NCBI RefSeq assembly: GCF_008642235.1
Contig: NZ_SJEV01000001.1
Location: 1,240,001-1,304,000, forward strand
Direction: 5' to 3'
Length of the DNA: 64,000 bases
DNA from: Planctomonas psychrotolerans
GTDB taxonomy: Bacteria; Actinomycetota; Actinomycetes; Actinomycetales; Microbacteriaceae
Below the pieces are notes generated by a model, which saw only the letters and a program-made list of their open reading frames with translations, ran no database searches and was not told where the DNA came from. The position numbers were made by a program, and so were the translations under genes. Of this stretch, positions 30,341 to 39,623 are shown piece by piece (positions within the stretch are counted from its first letter, which is position 1; each line of letters opens with the position of its first letter).

Positions 30341-31963
30341 TCAGGGATCGAGGCGGCGCAGGCGGGCGATCACCGGATTCGCCAGTGTGGCGAATTCCGC
30401 GGAACGCATGAGGCGCAGGATGGCGAGGTAGACGACGGTCATCACCGTGCCCACGACGATCATGGTGACGAGCGCCCCGACCACGCTGGAGAGGGCGAGC
30501 CCGTCCGCGCGGTTGCCGCCGAGGGCCACCAGGGCGATGAATCCGACCAGAGCCGACACGATCGCGGCCACGGTGAACTGCACGAGGCTGCGGAGGATGC
30601 GGTGCCCGTCGAGCGAGCCGAGCCGCTTGCGCAGCAGGTACGCCGCCAGCAGGGCCTGGAGGCCACCCGTGATCGTCGATACGACGGCCAGCCCCACGGC
30701 GATCCACTCCACCGGAAGGAGGGTGCACAGGAGCGCGCCGAGGATGAAGAGCACCACCTGGAAGAGCGTGAAGAAGAACGGTGTCTTCGTGTCCTCGAGC
30801 GTGTAGAAGGCCCGTTGGATCATGAACAGCACGCTGAACGCCGTGAGACCGAAGAGGTAGGCGATCAACACGTTCCCGAGACCCTGCACGTTCTCGAAAC
30901 CCGATTCGAAGACCCGGCTGAACGGATACGCCACGACCACGAGCACGGCGGTGGCGAGCACGATGATCATGCCGATGACCCGCACTGCTGCCGAGAAGTC
31001 GGATCGCACGGCCGTGAGGTCGTTGTTCGACGCGTGCTCGCTCATCCGGGTGAAGTAGGCCGTGGCGATCGACACGGTCGCCACCGAGTGCGGCAGCATG
31101 AAGATGAGCCACGCCGTCTGCAGCGCGGCGATCGACGCGGCCACGCCGAACGCGAGGTTCGCGACATTGGTCTGCACCACTCCGGAGATCTGCGTGATGA
31201 TCAGCATCCCGAGCGTCCAACTGGCGATCCGGCCGGCCTTGCCGAGACCCACGCCGCGCCAGCGGAAGTCGGGGCGGTACTGCAGGCCGGCGCGGCGCCA
31301 GAAGTAGAACAGGATGAGCGCCTGCGCCGCCACCCCGGCGGTCGCGCTGCCGCCGAGCACGGCGATCTTGTCGACCGTCCACTCCGCGAGCGGGCGGGAG
31401 CCGTCGGGGTCGGCGCCGAACAGGAGGCTGAACACGCCGAGTCCGGCGATCGCCACCACGTTGTTCAGCACGGGCGCCCAGGTGAACGGGCCGAACGACC
31501 CGCGTGCGTTGAGCACCTCACCGAGCACGGCGTACAGGCCGTAGAAGAAGATCTGCGGCAGGCACCAGAACGCGAATGCCGTGACGAGGGCCAGTTGCTC
31601 CGGTCCGAGGGTCACACCGTAGAGGTAGGCGATCGCGGGTGCGGCGGCGGTGGCCAGCACCGTGGTGCCGGCCAGGATGACGAGGGCGATGGTGACGAGT
31701 CGGTTGATGTAGCTTCGGCCGCCGTCCGCATGCTTGGCAGCCCGCACCACCTGGGGCACCAGCACCGCGTTCAGCACACCGCCCGCCACGATCACGTAGA
31801 TGTTGTTGGGCAACTGGTTCGCGTTCCCGAAGGCGTCGGCGCTCGCGCTGCCGACCACACCGATGGTCTGGGCCAGCACGATGATCTTCACGAATCCGAG
31901 CACCCGGGAGACCAGCGTGCCGGATGCGAGGAGCGCGCTGGCGCGACCGATTCCACTAGCCAT
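30341..31963 (-). CDS. murJ: lipid II flippase MurJ
   Basis: This 540-residue polytopic membrane protein of the MOP superfamily has about 14 segments and exports lipid II. The start MASGIGRASALLASGTLVSRVLGF and the region DAFGNANQLPNNIYVIVAGGVLNAVLVPQ are typical. The long cytoplasmic pseudokinase and extracellular tail of mycobacterial MviN are absent. The ATG overlaps the upstream DUF6049 gene by 8 bases. Confidence 0.95.
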   Translation of the reverse strand: MASGIGRASALLASGTLVSRVLGFVKIIVLAQTIGVVGSASADAFGNANQLPNNIYVIVAGGVLNAVLVPQVVRAAKHADGGRSYINRLVTIALVILAGTTVLATAAAPAIAYLYGVTLGPEQLALVTAFAFWCLPQIFFYGLYAVLGEVLNARGSFGPFTWAPVLNNVVAIAGLGVFSLLFGADPDGSRPLAEWTVDKIAVLGGSATAGVAAQALILFYFWRRAGLQYRPDFRWRGVGLGKAGRIASWTLGMLIITQISGVVQTNVANLAFGVAASIAALQTAWLIFMLPHSVATVSIATAYFTRMSEHASNNDLTAVRSDFSAAVRVIGMIIVLATAVLVVVAYPFSRVFESGFENVQGLGNVLIAYLFGLTAFSVLFMIQRAFYTLEDTKTPFFFTLFQVVLFILGALLCTLLPVEWIAVGLAVVSTITGGLQALLAAYLLRKRLGSLDGHRILRSLVQFTVAAIVSALVGFIALVALGGNRADGLALSSVVGALVTMIVVGTVMTVVYLAILRLMRSAEFATLANPVIARLRRLDP

Positions 31964-34181
31964 CGGTGTTCCCCCCTGATTCACGATCCTGCCTGCGGCG
32001 GTTCCGGACGCTGCGCACGAGGCCGAAACCGAAGAGGAGCGCGACGGCGAGCCCCAGAATGACGATCGCGACATTCTCCCATCCCGCCCGGATCTCGGCG
32101 TCCACCAGGCGCGTCTCGCCGATCTGCACGAGCGGCGGGGTGTCCGAACTGAACATCGTGATGGCGATGGTCGACCCGCCGTTCGAGACCGAGCGGGCGG
32201 GGAGTCGAGCCAGGCCCGTCGCATCGGGAGGCACCGTGACCGTGGCCGATCCCTCGATCTCGGCACGCGAATTCAGGGATCGACCCGTGACCGTCACGGT
32301 GACCGGCTGGTCGAGGTCGTTCTCGACGCGTACCGGCAATTCGACGTTGTCACCGACGATCTGCAGGGTGCTCGATTCGCTGATCCGCACCGATCCGAGA
32401 ATCTCCGCGGCGTCCGCCTGGGTCGCCGCCACGGCGTCGGTCCACCCCGGCAGGGCGTCCCGCCAGCCCACGGACAGGAGGGCCAGCATCTGCAACCGCA
32501 GTTCGCCGGTCAGGAGCTCCGGGCGTTCGAGGATGGTGGAGAACGCGGCCACCGCCGTCTCGGTGGCGAGGAGCGCGGCGGCGGCGGCCCGCCGTTCCTC
32601 GACCACCGGCGAGTCCACCAGGGTGGCGGTGACCGGATCCGCCGCCATCGCGATGGCGAGAGGTGCCGTGTTCGCCCAGCCCAGCGCGCTTACGGTGGCA
32701 AGCACCTCCGCCACCCGGGGGCCGGCCGCCCAGCCGCGATCGAGTGTCGCTACCACCGAGTGGGTGTTGCCGGGCTGTTCGCGCGTGATGGTGGCGAGAA
32801 CGGCGGCGATCCGCGAGACGGTGTCCTGAACCTCGACGTCGCTGCTGGCGGATACCGCTGCGTTCAGCAGCGCCGAGAGATCGGTGTCGGCGACCAGTAC
32901 CGACATGTCACCCACCTCGGCGAGGGGACCGGGAGTGGCCGACGAGGGGAGGTCGACGTTGGCCTCGTCGAGCACCGTGGTGGTGATCCCGCTCGCGGCG
33001 AACGCGGCGAGATCGGGGGAGATGACCGTGTTGGCGGCGGGCCAGCCTATGCCGCTTCGGGTATACGACCACGCGAGCAGGTCTTCGGTGCTGGGGGCGA
33101 GGTCGGCGGGGGTGCCTGTCTCGCCCGTGGACTCCGGCCCTTCCGTGGTCTCCGGCGACGGCGTGCTCTCGGCACCCGTTCCGCTGCTCAGCGGATTCTC
33201 GGTGTCGTCCTGGCCCACGGCGTCGTCGTCCCCGATGTTCTCCTCGACCTCGGCCGGCGGGGTTTCGAAGCGGGCGGGATCGACCTCGTGGTCCAGAGTG
33301 ATCGGTGCGAGCAGTCCGGGTGCTCCCGATTGAGACTGCAGGGCGAGGTCCGCATCCGCATACGCGAGGGGGAATATCTCGTTGGACGCGCTGGCGAGTC
33401 GCTCCAGCCAGGCGACGGCGCTGGGGGGCGCGTCCGAGCCGAGGACGCGGATGGATGCGGGGATGCGGGGGTCGAGGCCCACGGCGATGTTGGGCCGCGC
33501 GAGGATGGTGCCCAGCTGGAGGGTCAGGGTGCCTGCCGGTTCGGTGAAAGCGGCGAGGGCCTCGGCGTCGATGAGGCCGTCGGCCGTGGGCGGCACGGTG
33601 AGCGGCACCAGCACGGCCACGTTGGTGGGGGAGTAGGACGACGACGGCGACCAGACGACCGTTCCGCGCCCGGTCGCATACTCGGTGCCCTCGATGAGCA
33701 ACCGGCCGGCGAGACCGCGGGGCCCGAACGCGGATGAATAGGTGCCGAGGCCCAGGGAGTCGGCGGGTACGGGCTCGGCGGTCACCGTGGCCGTGGTGCC
33801 CGGTGCGATCAGCGGCGTCGCCACGCGGGCGATGCGGATTCCCGGCCGACTGTCGGCACTGTCGGGTGCGAGCCACTCGGTCACGTTCTCGCGCGAATCA
33901 AGCACGGACCGATTCAGGTACACGTCCACGTCCCCGGGTTCGAGCGGGGCGTCCGTGCCATTGGTGATCGACACCGTCACGTCGAGGGTGTCCTCCGTAC
34001 CGAGTTCGGCCGAGGCGGGGAAGATTCGCAGGGTCACGCCCTCGACCGCACCCCTCGCCGGGGTCGCCGGTGTCACGACCGACGCGAGAACGAACGAGCA
34101 CACGAGGGCGGCGACGACGAGCGCGGCACTGACGAACCTGTTCGGGCGTCGGCCGGCGCACGATTCCGGCACGGCCTCCAT
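31956..34181 (-). CDS. DUF6049 family secreted/anchored protein
   Basis: This is a protein of about 741 residues. An N-terminal signal segment (RFVSAALVVAALVCSFVLASVV) ends near the AxA site TPARGA, and a long extracytoplasmic region with beta-rich repeats and an acidic Thr/Glu/Ser linker (about 320-370) follows. A single C-terminal membrane anchor (VAIVILGLAVALLFGFGLV) precedes a basic cytoplasmic tail. DUF6049 proteins sit directly upstream of murJ throughout actinobacteria, so a role in wall assembly is likely, but no activity is known. The ATG at 34181 is preferred over 34229 because TAGAAT on the minus strand lies 7 to 9 bases upstream, giving a leaderless start. Confidence 0.85.
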   Translation of the reverse strand: MEAVPESCAGRRPNRFVSAALVVAALVCSFVLASVVTPATPARGAVEGVTLRIFPASAELGTEDTLDVTVSITNGTDAPLEPGDVDVYLNRSVLDSRENVTEWLAPDSADSRPGIRIARVATPLIAPGTTATVTAEPVPADSLGLGTYSSAFGPRGLAGRLLIEGTEYATGRGTVVWSPSSSYSPTNVAVLVPLTVPPTADGLIDAEALAAFTEPAGTLTLQLGTILARPNIAVGLDPRIPASIRVLGSDAPPSAVAWLERLASASNEIFPLAYADADLALQSQSGAPGLLAPITLDHEVDPARFETPPAEVEENIGDDDAVGQDDTENPLSSGTGAESTPSPETTEGPESTGETGTPADLAPSTEDLLAWSYTRSGIGWPAANTVISPDLAAFAASGITTTVLDEANVDLPSSATPGPLAEVGDMSVLVADTDLSALLNAAVSASSDVEVQDTVSRIAAVLATITREQPGNTHSVVATLDRGWAAGPRVAEVLATVSALGWANTAPLAIAMAADPVTATLVDSPVVEERRAAAAALLATETAVAAFSTILERPELLTGELRLQMLALLSVGWRDALPGWTDAVAATQADAAEILGSVRISESSTLQIVGDNVELPVRVENDLDQPVTVTVTGRSLNSRAEIEGSATVTVPPDATGLARLPARSVSNGGSTIAITMFSSDTPPLVQIGETRLVDAEIRAGWENVAIVILGLAVALLFGFGLVRSVRNRRRQDRESGGNTDG

Positions 34182-34187
34182 TCGTCC

Positions 34188-34200
34188 GATTCTAAAGGGC
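34188..34200 (-). promoter_or_regulatory. -10 element and leaderless start for DUF6049
   Basis: On the minus strand TAGAAT precedes the ATG at 34181 by a few bases with no room for a ribosome site. It faces a similar element for the divergent CCA-adding enzyme gene. Confidence 0.6.
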
Positions 34201-34260
34201 GGTCGATGGGGAACCTCGGTGCGACGCATCGGGAGCGCGTCCGGCGATGCTGCTCCGACC

Positions 34261-34275
34261 TACACTTGCTGGATG
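34261..34275 (+). promoter_or_regulatory. -10 element and leaderless start for the CCA-adding enzyme
   Basis: TACACT (34261-34266) is followed after six bases by the ATG at 34273, the spacing of a leaderless transcript. Confidence 0.6.
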
Positions 34276-35697
34276 CAGAGCGTCGCAACGGCATTGGCAC
34301 AGTTGGACGCCCTCGCGTCGTCGCCCGCCGTCTCGACCCTCTCCTCCGCGTTCCGCGCGGCGGGATACGAGTTGTCGCTCGTGGGCGGACCGGTGCGGGA
34401 CGCTTTCCTCGGACGCGTGGCCACCGACATCGACTTCGCGACCGACGCCACGCCCGACCAGGTACTCGACATCGTCGTTCCTCTCTCCGACGCGCACTGG
34501 GACATCGGGCGGCAGTTCGGCACGATCGCCGCTCGACTGCACGGGCAGACCGCCGAGATCACGACCTACCGCACGGACGCGTACGACGGGGAGTCGCGCA
34601 AACCCGAGGTGGAGTTCGGCACCCGTCTCGAAGACGATCTCGAGCGCAGGGACTTCACCGTCAACTCTCTGGCCCTCCGATTGCCCGACATGGTGCTGGT
34701 GGACCCCTGCGGGGGAGTCGAGGACCTGTTGGCCGGGGTGCTCCGCACTCCGGCGGCACCCGAGCGATCCTTCGGCGACGACCCGCTGCGCATGCTGCGT
34801 GCCATCCGGTTCGCGGCCCAACTCGGTTTCGAGGTGCACGAGGAGGCGCTCGCGGCGATCACGTCGATGGTCGACCGCATCGACGGGATCTCCGTCGAGC
34901 GGGTGAACGAGGAGCTGTCGAAGCTGCTCCGCACCGATGAGCCGCGCGCCGGCCTCCGGCTCCTGGTCGAGACCGGGCTCGCGGCACGGGTGCTGCCCGA
35001 ACTGCCGGCGCTGCAGTTGACCCAGGACGAGCACCACCATCACAAGGACGTGTACGAGCACTCGCTCACGGTGCTCGACCAGGCGATCGAGCTGGAGAAG
35101 AGCCGGAACCCGGGCGAGGCACCGGATCTCGTGCTGCGCCTCGCCGCCCTGCTGCACGACATCGGCAAGCCGGCGACCCGACGCCTCGAGCCCGGCGGAG
35201 TGGTGACCTTCCATCATCACGACGTGGTGGGCGCGAAGATGGCGAAGAAGCGGTTGCGGGAACTGCGGTACGACAACGACACCGTGCGCGACGTCGCCCG
35301 ACTCATCGAGCTGCACCTGCGGTTCTTCGGATACACCGAAGGAGCCTGGACCGACTCCGCGGTGCGACGCTACGTGCGGGATGCCGGGGACCAGCTCGAC
35401 CGCCTGCACATCCTCACCCGCGCCGACGTGACCACACGGAACACCCGCAAGGCCGATCGCCTCTCGTTCGCCTACGACGACCTCGAGGACCGGATACGCG
35501 ACCTGCAGGAGCAGGAGGGTCGGGCGGCGCTCCGGCCCGACCTCGACGGCGAGGCGATCATGGCGGTGCTCGGGCTCGCCCCGGGACCCGACGTGGGTGC
35601 CGCCTACCGTTTCCTGATGGAACTCCGGCTGGACGAGGGACCGCTCGGCACGGAGGAGGCGACTCGTCGCCTCCTCGCCTGGTGGAGCGAGCGCTGA
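34273..35697 (+). CDS. CCA tRNA nucleotidyltransferase
   Basis: This 474-residue enzyme adds CCA to tRNA 3' ends, needed because the tRNA genes here do not encode CCA. The class II nucleotidyltransferase head has LVGGPVRD (37-43) and the catalytic pair DID (52-54). It is followed by the RRDFTVNSLAL motif, the RNA-binding ERVNEELSKLL region and an HD phosphohydrolase domain with LLHDIGKPATRR and HHHDVVGAKMAKK. It is divergent from DUF6049-murJ. Confidence 0.95.
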   Translation: MQSVATALAQLDALASSPAVSTLSSAFRAAGYELSLVGGPVRDAFLGRVATDIDFATDATPDQVLDIVVPLSDAHWDIGRQFGTIAARLHGQTAEITTYRTDAYDGESRKPEVEFGTRLEDDLERRDFTVNSLALRLPDMVLVDPCGGVEDLLAGVLRTPAAPERSFGDDPLRMLRAIRFAAQLGFEVHEEALAAITSMVDRIDGISVERVNEELSKLLRTDEPRAGLRLLVETGLAARVLPELPALQLTQDEHHHHKDVYEHSLTVLDQAIELEKSRNPGEAPDLVLRLAALLHDIGKPATRRLEPGGVVTFHHHDVVGAKMAKKRLRELRYDNDTVRDVARLIELHLRFFGYTEGAWTDSAVRRYVRDAGDQLDRLHILTRADVTTRNTRKADRLSFAYDDLEDRIRDLQEQEGRAALRPDLDGEAIMAVLGLAPGPDVGAAYRFLMELRLDEGPLGTEEATRRLLAWWSER

Positions 35698-35723
35698 CCC
35701 TCACGGCCCCGGTCTCCATACGG

Positions 35724-35748
35724 TCCCTGAGCTCGTCGAAGGGATGCA
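35724..35748. repeat. isolated copy of the palindromic GTCCCT/AGGGA repeat
   Basis: A single copy with arms GTCCCT and AGGGAT around GAGCTCGTCGA lies after the CCA-adding enzyme stop. It belongs to the same family as the arrays at 56.7-59.1 kb. Confidence 0.8.
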
Positions 35749-35786
35749 CTACGGCGCCTCGGCCACGGGCCGGACCCTCCTCGCGG

Positions 35787-35816
35787 TTGAGGCCAGTCCT
35801 CCACATCGGCTAGGCT
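35787..35816 (+). promoter_or_regulatory. promoter of the rpsF operon
   Basis: TTGAGG (35787-35792) and TAGGCT (35811-35816) are separated by 18 bases. They would start a leader of roughly 105 bases ahead of rpsF. Confidence 0.6.
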
Positions 35817-35874
35817 GTACAGGTTGTCCGCGTGCCGGGTTCTCCGGCCTCCGCGGCTCAACGATGCGATATAC

Positions 35875-35918
35875 CCTCCTGTTGCAGATCGTCTGCAACC
35901 GTTTTAGTCCGAAGGAGG
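35875..35918 (+). promoter_or_regulatory. putative S6:S18 ribosomal-protein leader that sequesters the rpsF ribosome site
   Basis: CCTCCT (35875-35880) is complementary to the ribosome site AGGAGG (35913-35918). It encloses a perfect 8-bp hairpin (GTTGCAGA/TCTGCAAC, loop TCG) and a 13-base one-sided internal loop holding CCG (35909-35911). This resembles the S6:S18-binding leader known in front of rpsF in many bacteria. Autoregulation by the rpsF/rpsR products is inferred. Confidence 0.65.
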
Positions 35919-35928
35919 TGGGTTAGTC

Positions 35929-36366
35929 ATGCATCAGTACGAGTTGATGGTCATCCTCGATCCCGAGATCGACGAGCGCACCGTGGCTCCGAGCCTCGAC
36001 AAGTTCCTCAACGTAATCCGTAACGACGGTGGCACCGTCGACAACATGGATGTCTGGGGACGCCGTCGTCTGGCGTACGAGATCAACAAGAAGACCGAAG
36101 GCATCTACGCCGTCATCGCGCTCACCGCGAACCCCGACGCCACCGTGGAGCTCGACCGCCAGCTGAAGCTCAGCGAGGCCGTCATGCGCACGAAGGTGCT
36201 GCGCGCGGAGGAGGCGATCGCCCAGGTCGCCACCGCGAAGGAGCTCGCCGAGCAGAAGGCGGCCCGCAAGGCCGCTGCGACGGGCCGCTCCGCCGCTCCG
36301 ACGGCCGCCGTCGCCGGTGCTCCCGCAGCGCCTGCAGCCCCGGCCGGAACCTCGGAAGGCAACTAG
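35929..36366 (+). CDS. rpsF: 30S ribosomal protein S6
   Basis: This 145-residue small-subunit protein pairs with S18. The core [16 protein letters not shown] through [20 protein letters not shown] is canonical. An Ala-rich C-terminal extension of about 45 residues ([19 protein letters not shown]) is longer than in most bacteria and probably disordered. It heads the rpsF-ssb-rpsR-rplI operon; ssb starts 3 bases after its stop. Confidence 0.97.
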   Translation: MHQYELMVILDPEIDERTVAPSLDKFLNVIRNDGGTVDNMDVWGRRRLAYEINKKTEGIYAVIALTANPDATVELDRQLKLSEAVMRTKVLRAEEAIAQVATAKELAEQKAARKAAATGRSAAPTAAVAGAPAAPAAPAGTSEGN

Positions 36367-36369
36367 CTC

Positions 36370-36894
36370 ATGGCCGGCGAAACCATCATCACCGTGGTGG
36401 GCAACCTCACCAGTGACCCGGAGCTGCGGTACACGCAGAACGGTCTGGCGGTCGCCAACTTCACCATCGCGTCCACTCCGCGCACGTTCGATCGAGCGAG
36501 CAACGACTGGAAGGATGGCGACGCGCTCTTCCTCCGCGCGAGCGTCTGGCGCGAGTTCGCCGAGCACGTCGCGAGTTCCCTGAGCAAGGGCTCTCGCGTC
36601 GTCGCCACCGGTCGACTCAAGCAGCGCTCGTACGAGACCAAAGAGGGCGAGAAGCGCACCAGCATGGAGCTGGAGGTCGACGAGATCGGCCCCTCGCTCC
36701 GCTACGCCACCGCGCAGGTCACCCGCGCGTCGGGCGGCGGTAACGCGGGTGGCGGCAGCGTCGGCGGCGGCAACCGTGGCGGATCGTCGAACCAGTCGGC
36801 CGACGAGCCCTGGGGCGGCCCCGCGCAGAGTTCGTCCTCTTCGGGCGACGGCTGGAGCAATCCCGGCGCCTTCAACGACGAGACCCCGTTCTAA
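36370..36894 (+). CDS. ssb: single-stranded DNA-binding protein
   Basis: This 174-residue SSB has an OB-fold (1-110) with [27 protein letters not shown] and [26 protein letters not shown] Gly/Asn/Ser-rich linker and the conserved acidic, Pro-Phe-ending interaction tip (FNDETPF) follow. Its place between rpsF and rpsR is the usual bacterial order. Confidence 0.97.
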   Translation: MAGETIITVVGNLTSDPELRYTQNGLAVANFTIASTPRTFDRASNDWKDGDALFLRASVWREFAEHVASSLSKGSRVVATGRLKQRSYETKEGEKRTSMELEVDEIGPSLRYATAQVTRASGGGNAGGGSVGGGNRGGSSNQSADEPWGGPAQSSSSSGDGWSNPGAFNDETPF

Positions 36895-36972
36895 CGGTCC
36901 CGTCCCCTTCACAAGTCAACGATCTCTTGCGCGGCCGCAGCGGCCGTCGGGGATAGGAAAGAAAGACTCATC

Positions 36973-37236
36973 ATGGCAGGAAAGAGCAGCGGCGACCGCC
37001 GCAAGCCGATCCGAAAGGGTAAGGACGGCAAGAACGCCGCCCCGGCAAAGTCAGTTCGCGTCGGTGTCATCGACTACAAGGATGTCGCCACGCTTCGCAA
37101 GTTCGTTTCCGAGCGCGGAAAGATCCGCGCCCGCCGCATCACCGGTGTCTCCGTGCAGGAGCAGCGTCTCATCGCCCGCGCAGTCAAGAACGCGCGTGAG
37201 ATGGCACTGCTTCCCTACGCAGGCTCAGGCCGTTAG
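36973..37236 (+). CDS. rpsR: 30S ribosomal protein S18
   Basis: This 87-residue protein matches S18 from [20 protein letters not shown] to the [31 protein letters not shown] end. It has no Cys ligands, so it is the zinc-independent form. It lies 78 bases after ssb with its own ribosome site (GATAGGAAAGAAAG). Confidence 0.97.
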   Translation: MAGKSSGDRRKPIRKGKDGKNAAPAKSVRVGVIDYKDVATLRKFVSERGKIRARRITGVSVQEQRLIARAVKNAREMALLPYAGSGR

Positions 37237-37247
37237 GGGTTAGTGCA

Positions 37248-37700
37248 ATGTCCAAACTGATTCTCACGAACGAGGTCTCCGGACTCGGTTCGGCCGGAGA
37301 CGTCATCGACGTCAAGAACGGCTACGCCCGCAACTACCTCATCCCCCAGGGCTTCGCTGTTGCGTGGTCCCGCGGTGGCGAGAAGCAGGTCGAGCAGATC
37401 CGGGCGGCCCGCACCGCTCGCGAGCTTGCGACGATCGAAGAGGCGCAGGACCTCAAGGCGAAGCTCGAGGCCCGACCGATCAAGCTCGCCGTCAAGGCCG
37501 GCCAGGGCGGTCGCCTGTTCGGTTCGGTCAAGACGAGCGACATCGCCGACGCGGTCTCCGCGGCCGGAGTGGGCACGCTCGACCGACGCAAGATCGAGAT
37601 CGCGAACGCGATCAAGCTGACGGGCACGCACGAGGCGACGATCCGCCTCCGCGACGAGCTCGTGGCGACGATCACCCTGCAGGTCGTAGCAGCCAAGTAG
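37248..37700 (+). CDS. rplI: 50S ribosomal protein L9
   Basis: This 150-residue protein has the N-terminal rRNA-binding domain with the L9 signature [21 protein letters not shown], a long connecting helix and a C-terminal domain. It ends the rpsF operon before a strong hairpin. Confidence 0.97.
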   Translation: MSKLILTNEVSGLGSAGDVIDVKNGYARNYLIPQGFAVAWSRGGEKQVEQIRAARTARELATIEEAQDLKAKLEARPIKLAVKAGQGGRLFGSVKTSDIADAVSAAGVGTLDRRKIEIANAIKLTGTHEATIRLRDELVATITLQVVAAK

Positions 37701-37714
37701 CACGTTCCGCAAGT

Positions 37715-37746
37715 CGAATAGCGGTGGGGAAACCCACCGCTATTCG
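37715..37746 (+). terminator. terminator hairpin of the rpsF-rplI operon
   Basis: A perfect 14-bp stem (37715-37728 with 37733-37746) is closed by a GAAA tetraloop, 15 bases after the rplI stop. No T-run follows, as is common in actinobacteria. Confidence 0.85.
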
Positions 37747-37773
37747 GCGTTAACGGGCGGGGAAACACAAGAT

Positions 37774-37971
37774 TTGTGCACAGGCCCGGCACGGTTATCC
37801 CAACCTTCAACCATCGCTGCAAGCTTGTTTCTACACACAGGTGGGGGAAACTTCGGGTGCCGGTCAGAGGCGTATTCAGAGCGAGAATTGTTCTGTTGTG
37901 CACAGATCTATCCACATGCTTTGCACACGAACGGCGGCGTGTCGCCAAAGTTACTCACAGCCGTGTCCACA
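37774..37971. promoter_or_regulatory. DnaA-box-like cluster upstream of dnaB
   Basis: The 438-base rplI-dnaB gap contains no ORF of its own. It holds TTGTGCACA (37774-37782), TTATCCCAA (37795-37803), TTGTGCACA (37896-37904), CTATCCACA (37908-37916), TTACTCACA (37951-37959) and GTGTCCACA (37963-37971). Each is within one or two changes of the TTNTCCACA box. Regulation of dnaB or DnaA titration is inferred. Confidence 0.5.
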
Positions 37972-38138
37972 GGGCCATTTGGTCGGGACCTCGGCCGATC
38001 CCTAGGGTGGGGCAGCGTCCCTTCGAGAGGCACTCCAGCTCGGGCAGGACGCACCGGCGGGTGGCTGTCGGGGGTAGCTGTTAGACAGCAGTGAGGCTCG
38101 AATATCTGCCCCTCGAAACAACGGAAGGAACGGCCCGC

Positions 38139-39518
38139 GTGTCCATTGCTCATCTCGGTCTCGCCTCGGAAAGTCAGGGCGCGGAACGGCGGTCGGGGCC
38201 GGAGCGCACGCCACCGCACGATCTTCTCGCCGAGCAGAGCACCATCGGCGGAATGCTGCTCAGCAAGGACGCGGTAGCCGACGCCGTCGAGTCGGTGCGG
38301 GCGATCGACTTCTACATCCCCAAGCACGAGATCATCTTCGACGCGATCCTCTCGCTGTACTCCCACGGCGAGCCCACCGACGTCATCGCCGTCACCGACG
38401 AGCTCACGAAGACGGGCGACCTGGCCCGAGCCGGCGGCGCCGACTACTTGCACACGCTCACGAGCGTGGTGCCGACCGCCGCCAATGCCGGCTTCTACGC
38501 GTCGATCGTCGCCGAGAAGGCCGTGCTCCGACGCCTCGTCGAGGCCGGCACCCGCATCGTGCAGATGGGCTACGCCAGCGAGGGCGAGGTCGTGGACCTC
38601 GTCAACTACGCGCAGGCCGAGATCTACGGGGTGACCGGCGGAGTCGAGGCCGAGGACTACGTACCGCTGACCGACGCCGTGACCGCAGCCATCGACGAGA
38701 TCGAGGCGGCAGCCGGCAAGGACGGGCAGATGACCGGTGTTCCCACCGGTTTCGCCGACCTCGACCAGCTGACGAACGGCTTCCATCCCGGCCAACTGAT
38801 CATCGTGGCCGCGCGCCCGGCTCTCGGTAAGTCGACGCTCGCGCTCGACCTCGCCCGCGCAGCGTCCATCGGCCACGACATGCCGTCGATCTTCTTCTCC
38901 CTCGAGATGGGCCGCAGCGAGATCGCGATGCGGCTGATGAGCGCCGAGGCATCCATTCCGCTGCAGAACATGCGCAAGGGCACGGTCGACGCCCGCGACT
39001 GGACCACCATCGCGCAGACGCGCGGCCGCATCAACGACGCCCCGCTCTACATCGACGACAGTCCCAACATGACGCTCGTCGAGATCCGGGCCAAGTGCCG
39101 CAGGCTCAAGCAGAAGGTCGGGCTGAAGTTGGTCGTCATCGACTACCTGCAGCTCATGACGAGCGGCAAGCGCGTCGAGTCCCGCCAGCAGGAGGTCAGC
39201 GAGTTCTCTCGTGCACTGAAGCTGATGGCGAAGGAGCTCCAGGTGCCGGTCATCGCCCTGTCGCAGCTGAACCGAGGACCGGAGCAGCGCGCCGACAAGA
39301 TGCCCGCCATTTCCGACCTCCGGGAGTCGGGCTCGCTCGAGCAGGACGCCGACATGGTGATCCTGCTGCACCGGGAGAGCGCCTACGAGAAGGAGAACCC
39401 GCGGGCCGGTGAGGCGGACTTCATCGTCGCCAAGCACCGCAACGGGCCGACGGGCACCATCACGGTCGGTTTCCACGGTCACTTCTCGCGCTTCGTGGAC
39501 ATGCCCCCCGGGCACTAG
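38139..39518 (+). CDS. dnaB: replicative DNA helicase DnaB
   Basis: This 459-residue hexameric helicase has the N-terminal DnaB domain (PPHDLLAEQSTIGGMLLSKDAVADAVE) and a RecA-like domain with Walker A ARPALGKST near residue 230. Walker B is LVVIDYLQLM, and SQLNRGPEQRADKMPAISDLRESGSLEQDAD is the arginine-finger region. The GTG at 38139 is chosen because GGAAGGAA lies 9 bases upstream and the extra 16 residues from 38091 are not conserved. No intein interrupts the gene. Its loader is presumably DciA, encoded at 13.6 kb. Confidence 0.96.
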   Translation: MSIAHLGLASESQGAERRSGPERTPPHDLLAEQSTIGGMLLSKDAVADAVESVRAIDFYIPKHEIIFDAILSLYSHGEPTDVIAVTDELTKTGDLARAGGADYLHTLTSVVPTAANAGFYASIVAEKAVLRRLVEAGTRIVQMGYASEGEVVDLVNYAQAEIYGVTGGVEAEDYVPLTDAVTAAIDEIEAAAGKDGQMTGVPTGFADLDQLTNGFHPGQLIIVAARPALGKSTLALDLARAASIGHDMPSIFFSLEMGRSEIAMRLMSAEASIPLQNMRKGTVDARDWTTIAQTRGRINDAPLYIDDSPNMTLVEIRAKCRRLKQKVGLKLVVIDYLQLMTSGKRVESRQQEVSEFSRALKLMAKELQVPVIALSQLNRGPEQRADKMPAISDLRESGSLEQDADMVILLHRESAYEKENPRAGEADFIVAKHRNGPTGTITVGFHGHFSRFVDMPPGH

Positions 39519-39623
39519 CCGCACTGTTCGCCCGGAGCGACGCCGTCGCGGCCTGATGTCCGAAGGTTGCGGCGACCGATCTCGGCGCGCGCGGGAGCGC
39601 GCCACCGGGCGTACGGTTCCGGT

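Noticed and set aside
38091-38138. An upstream start for dnaB
   Set aside because: The extra 16 residues are not conserved and lack a ribosome site, while GTG 38139 has one.
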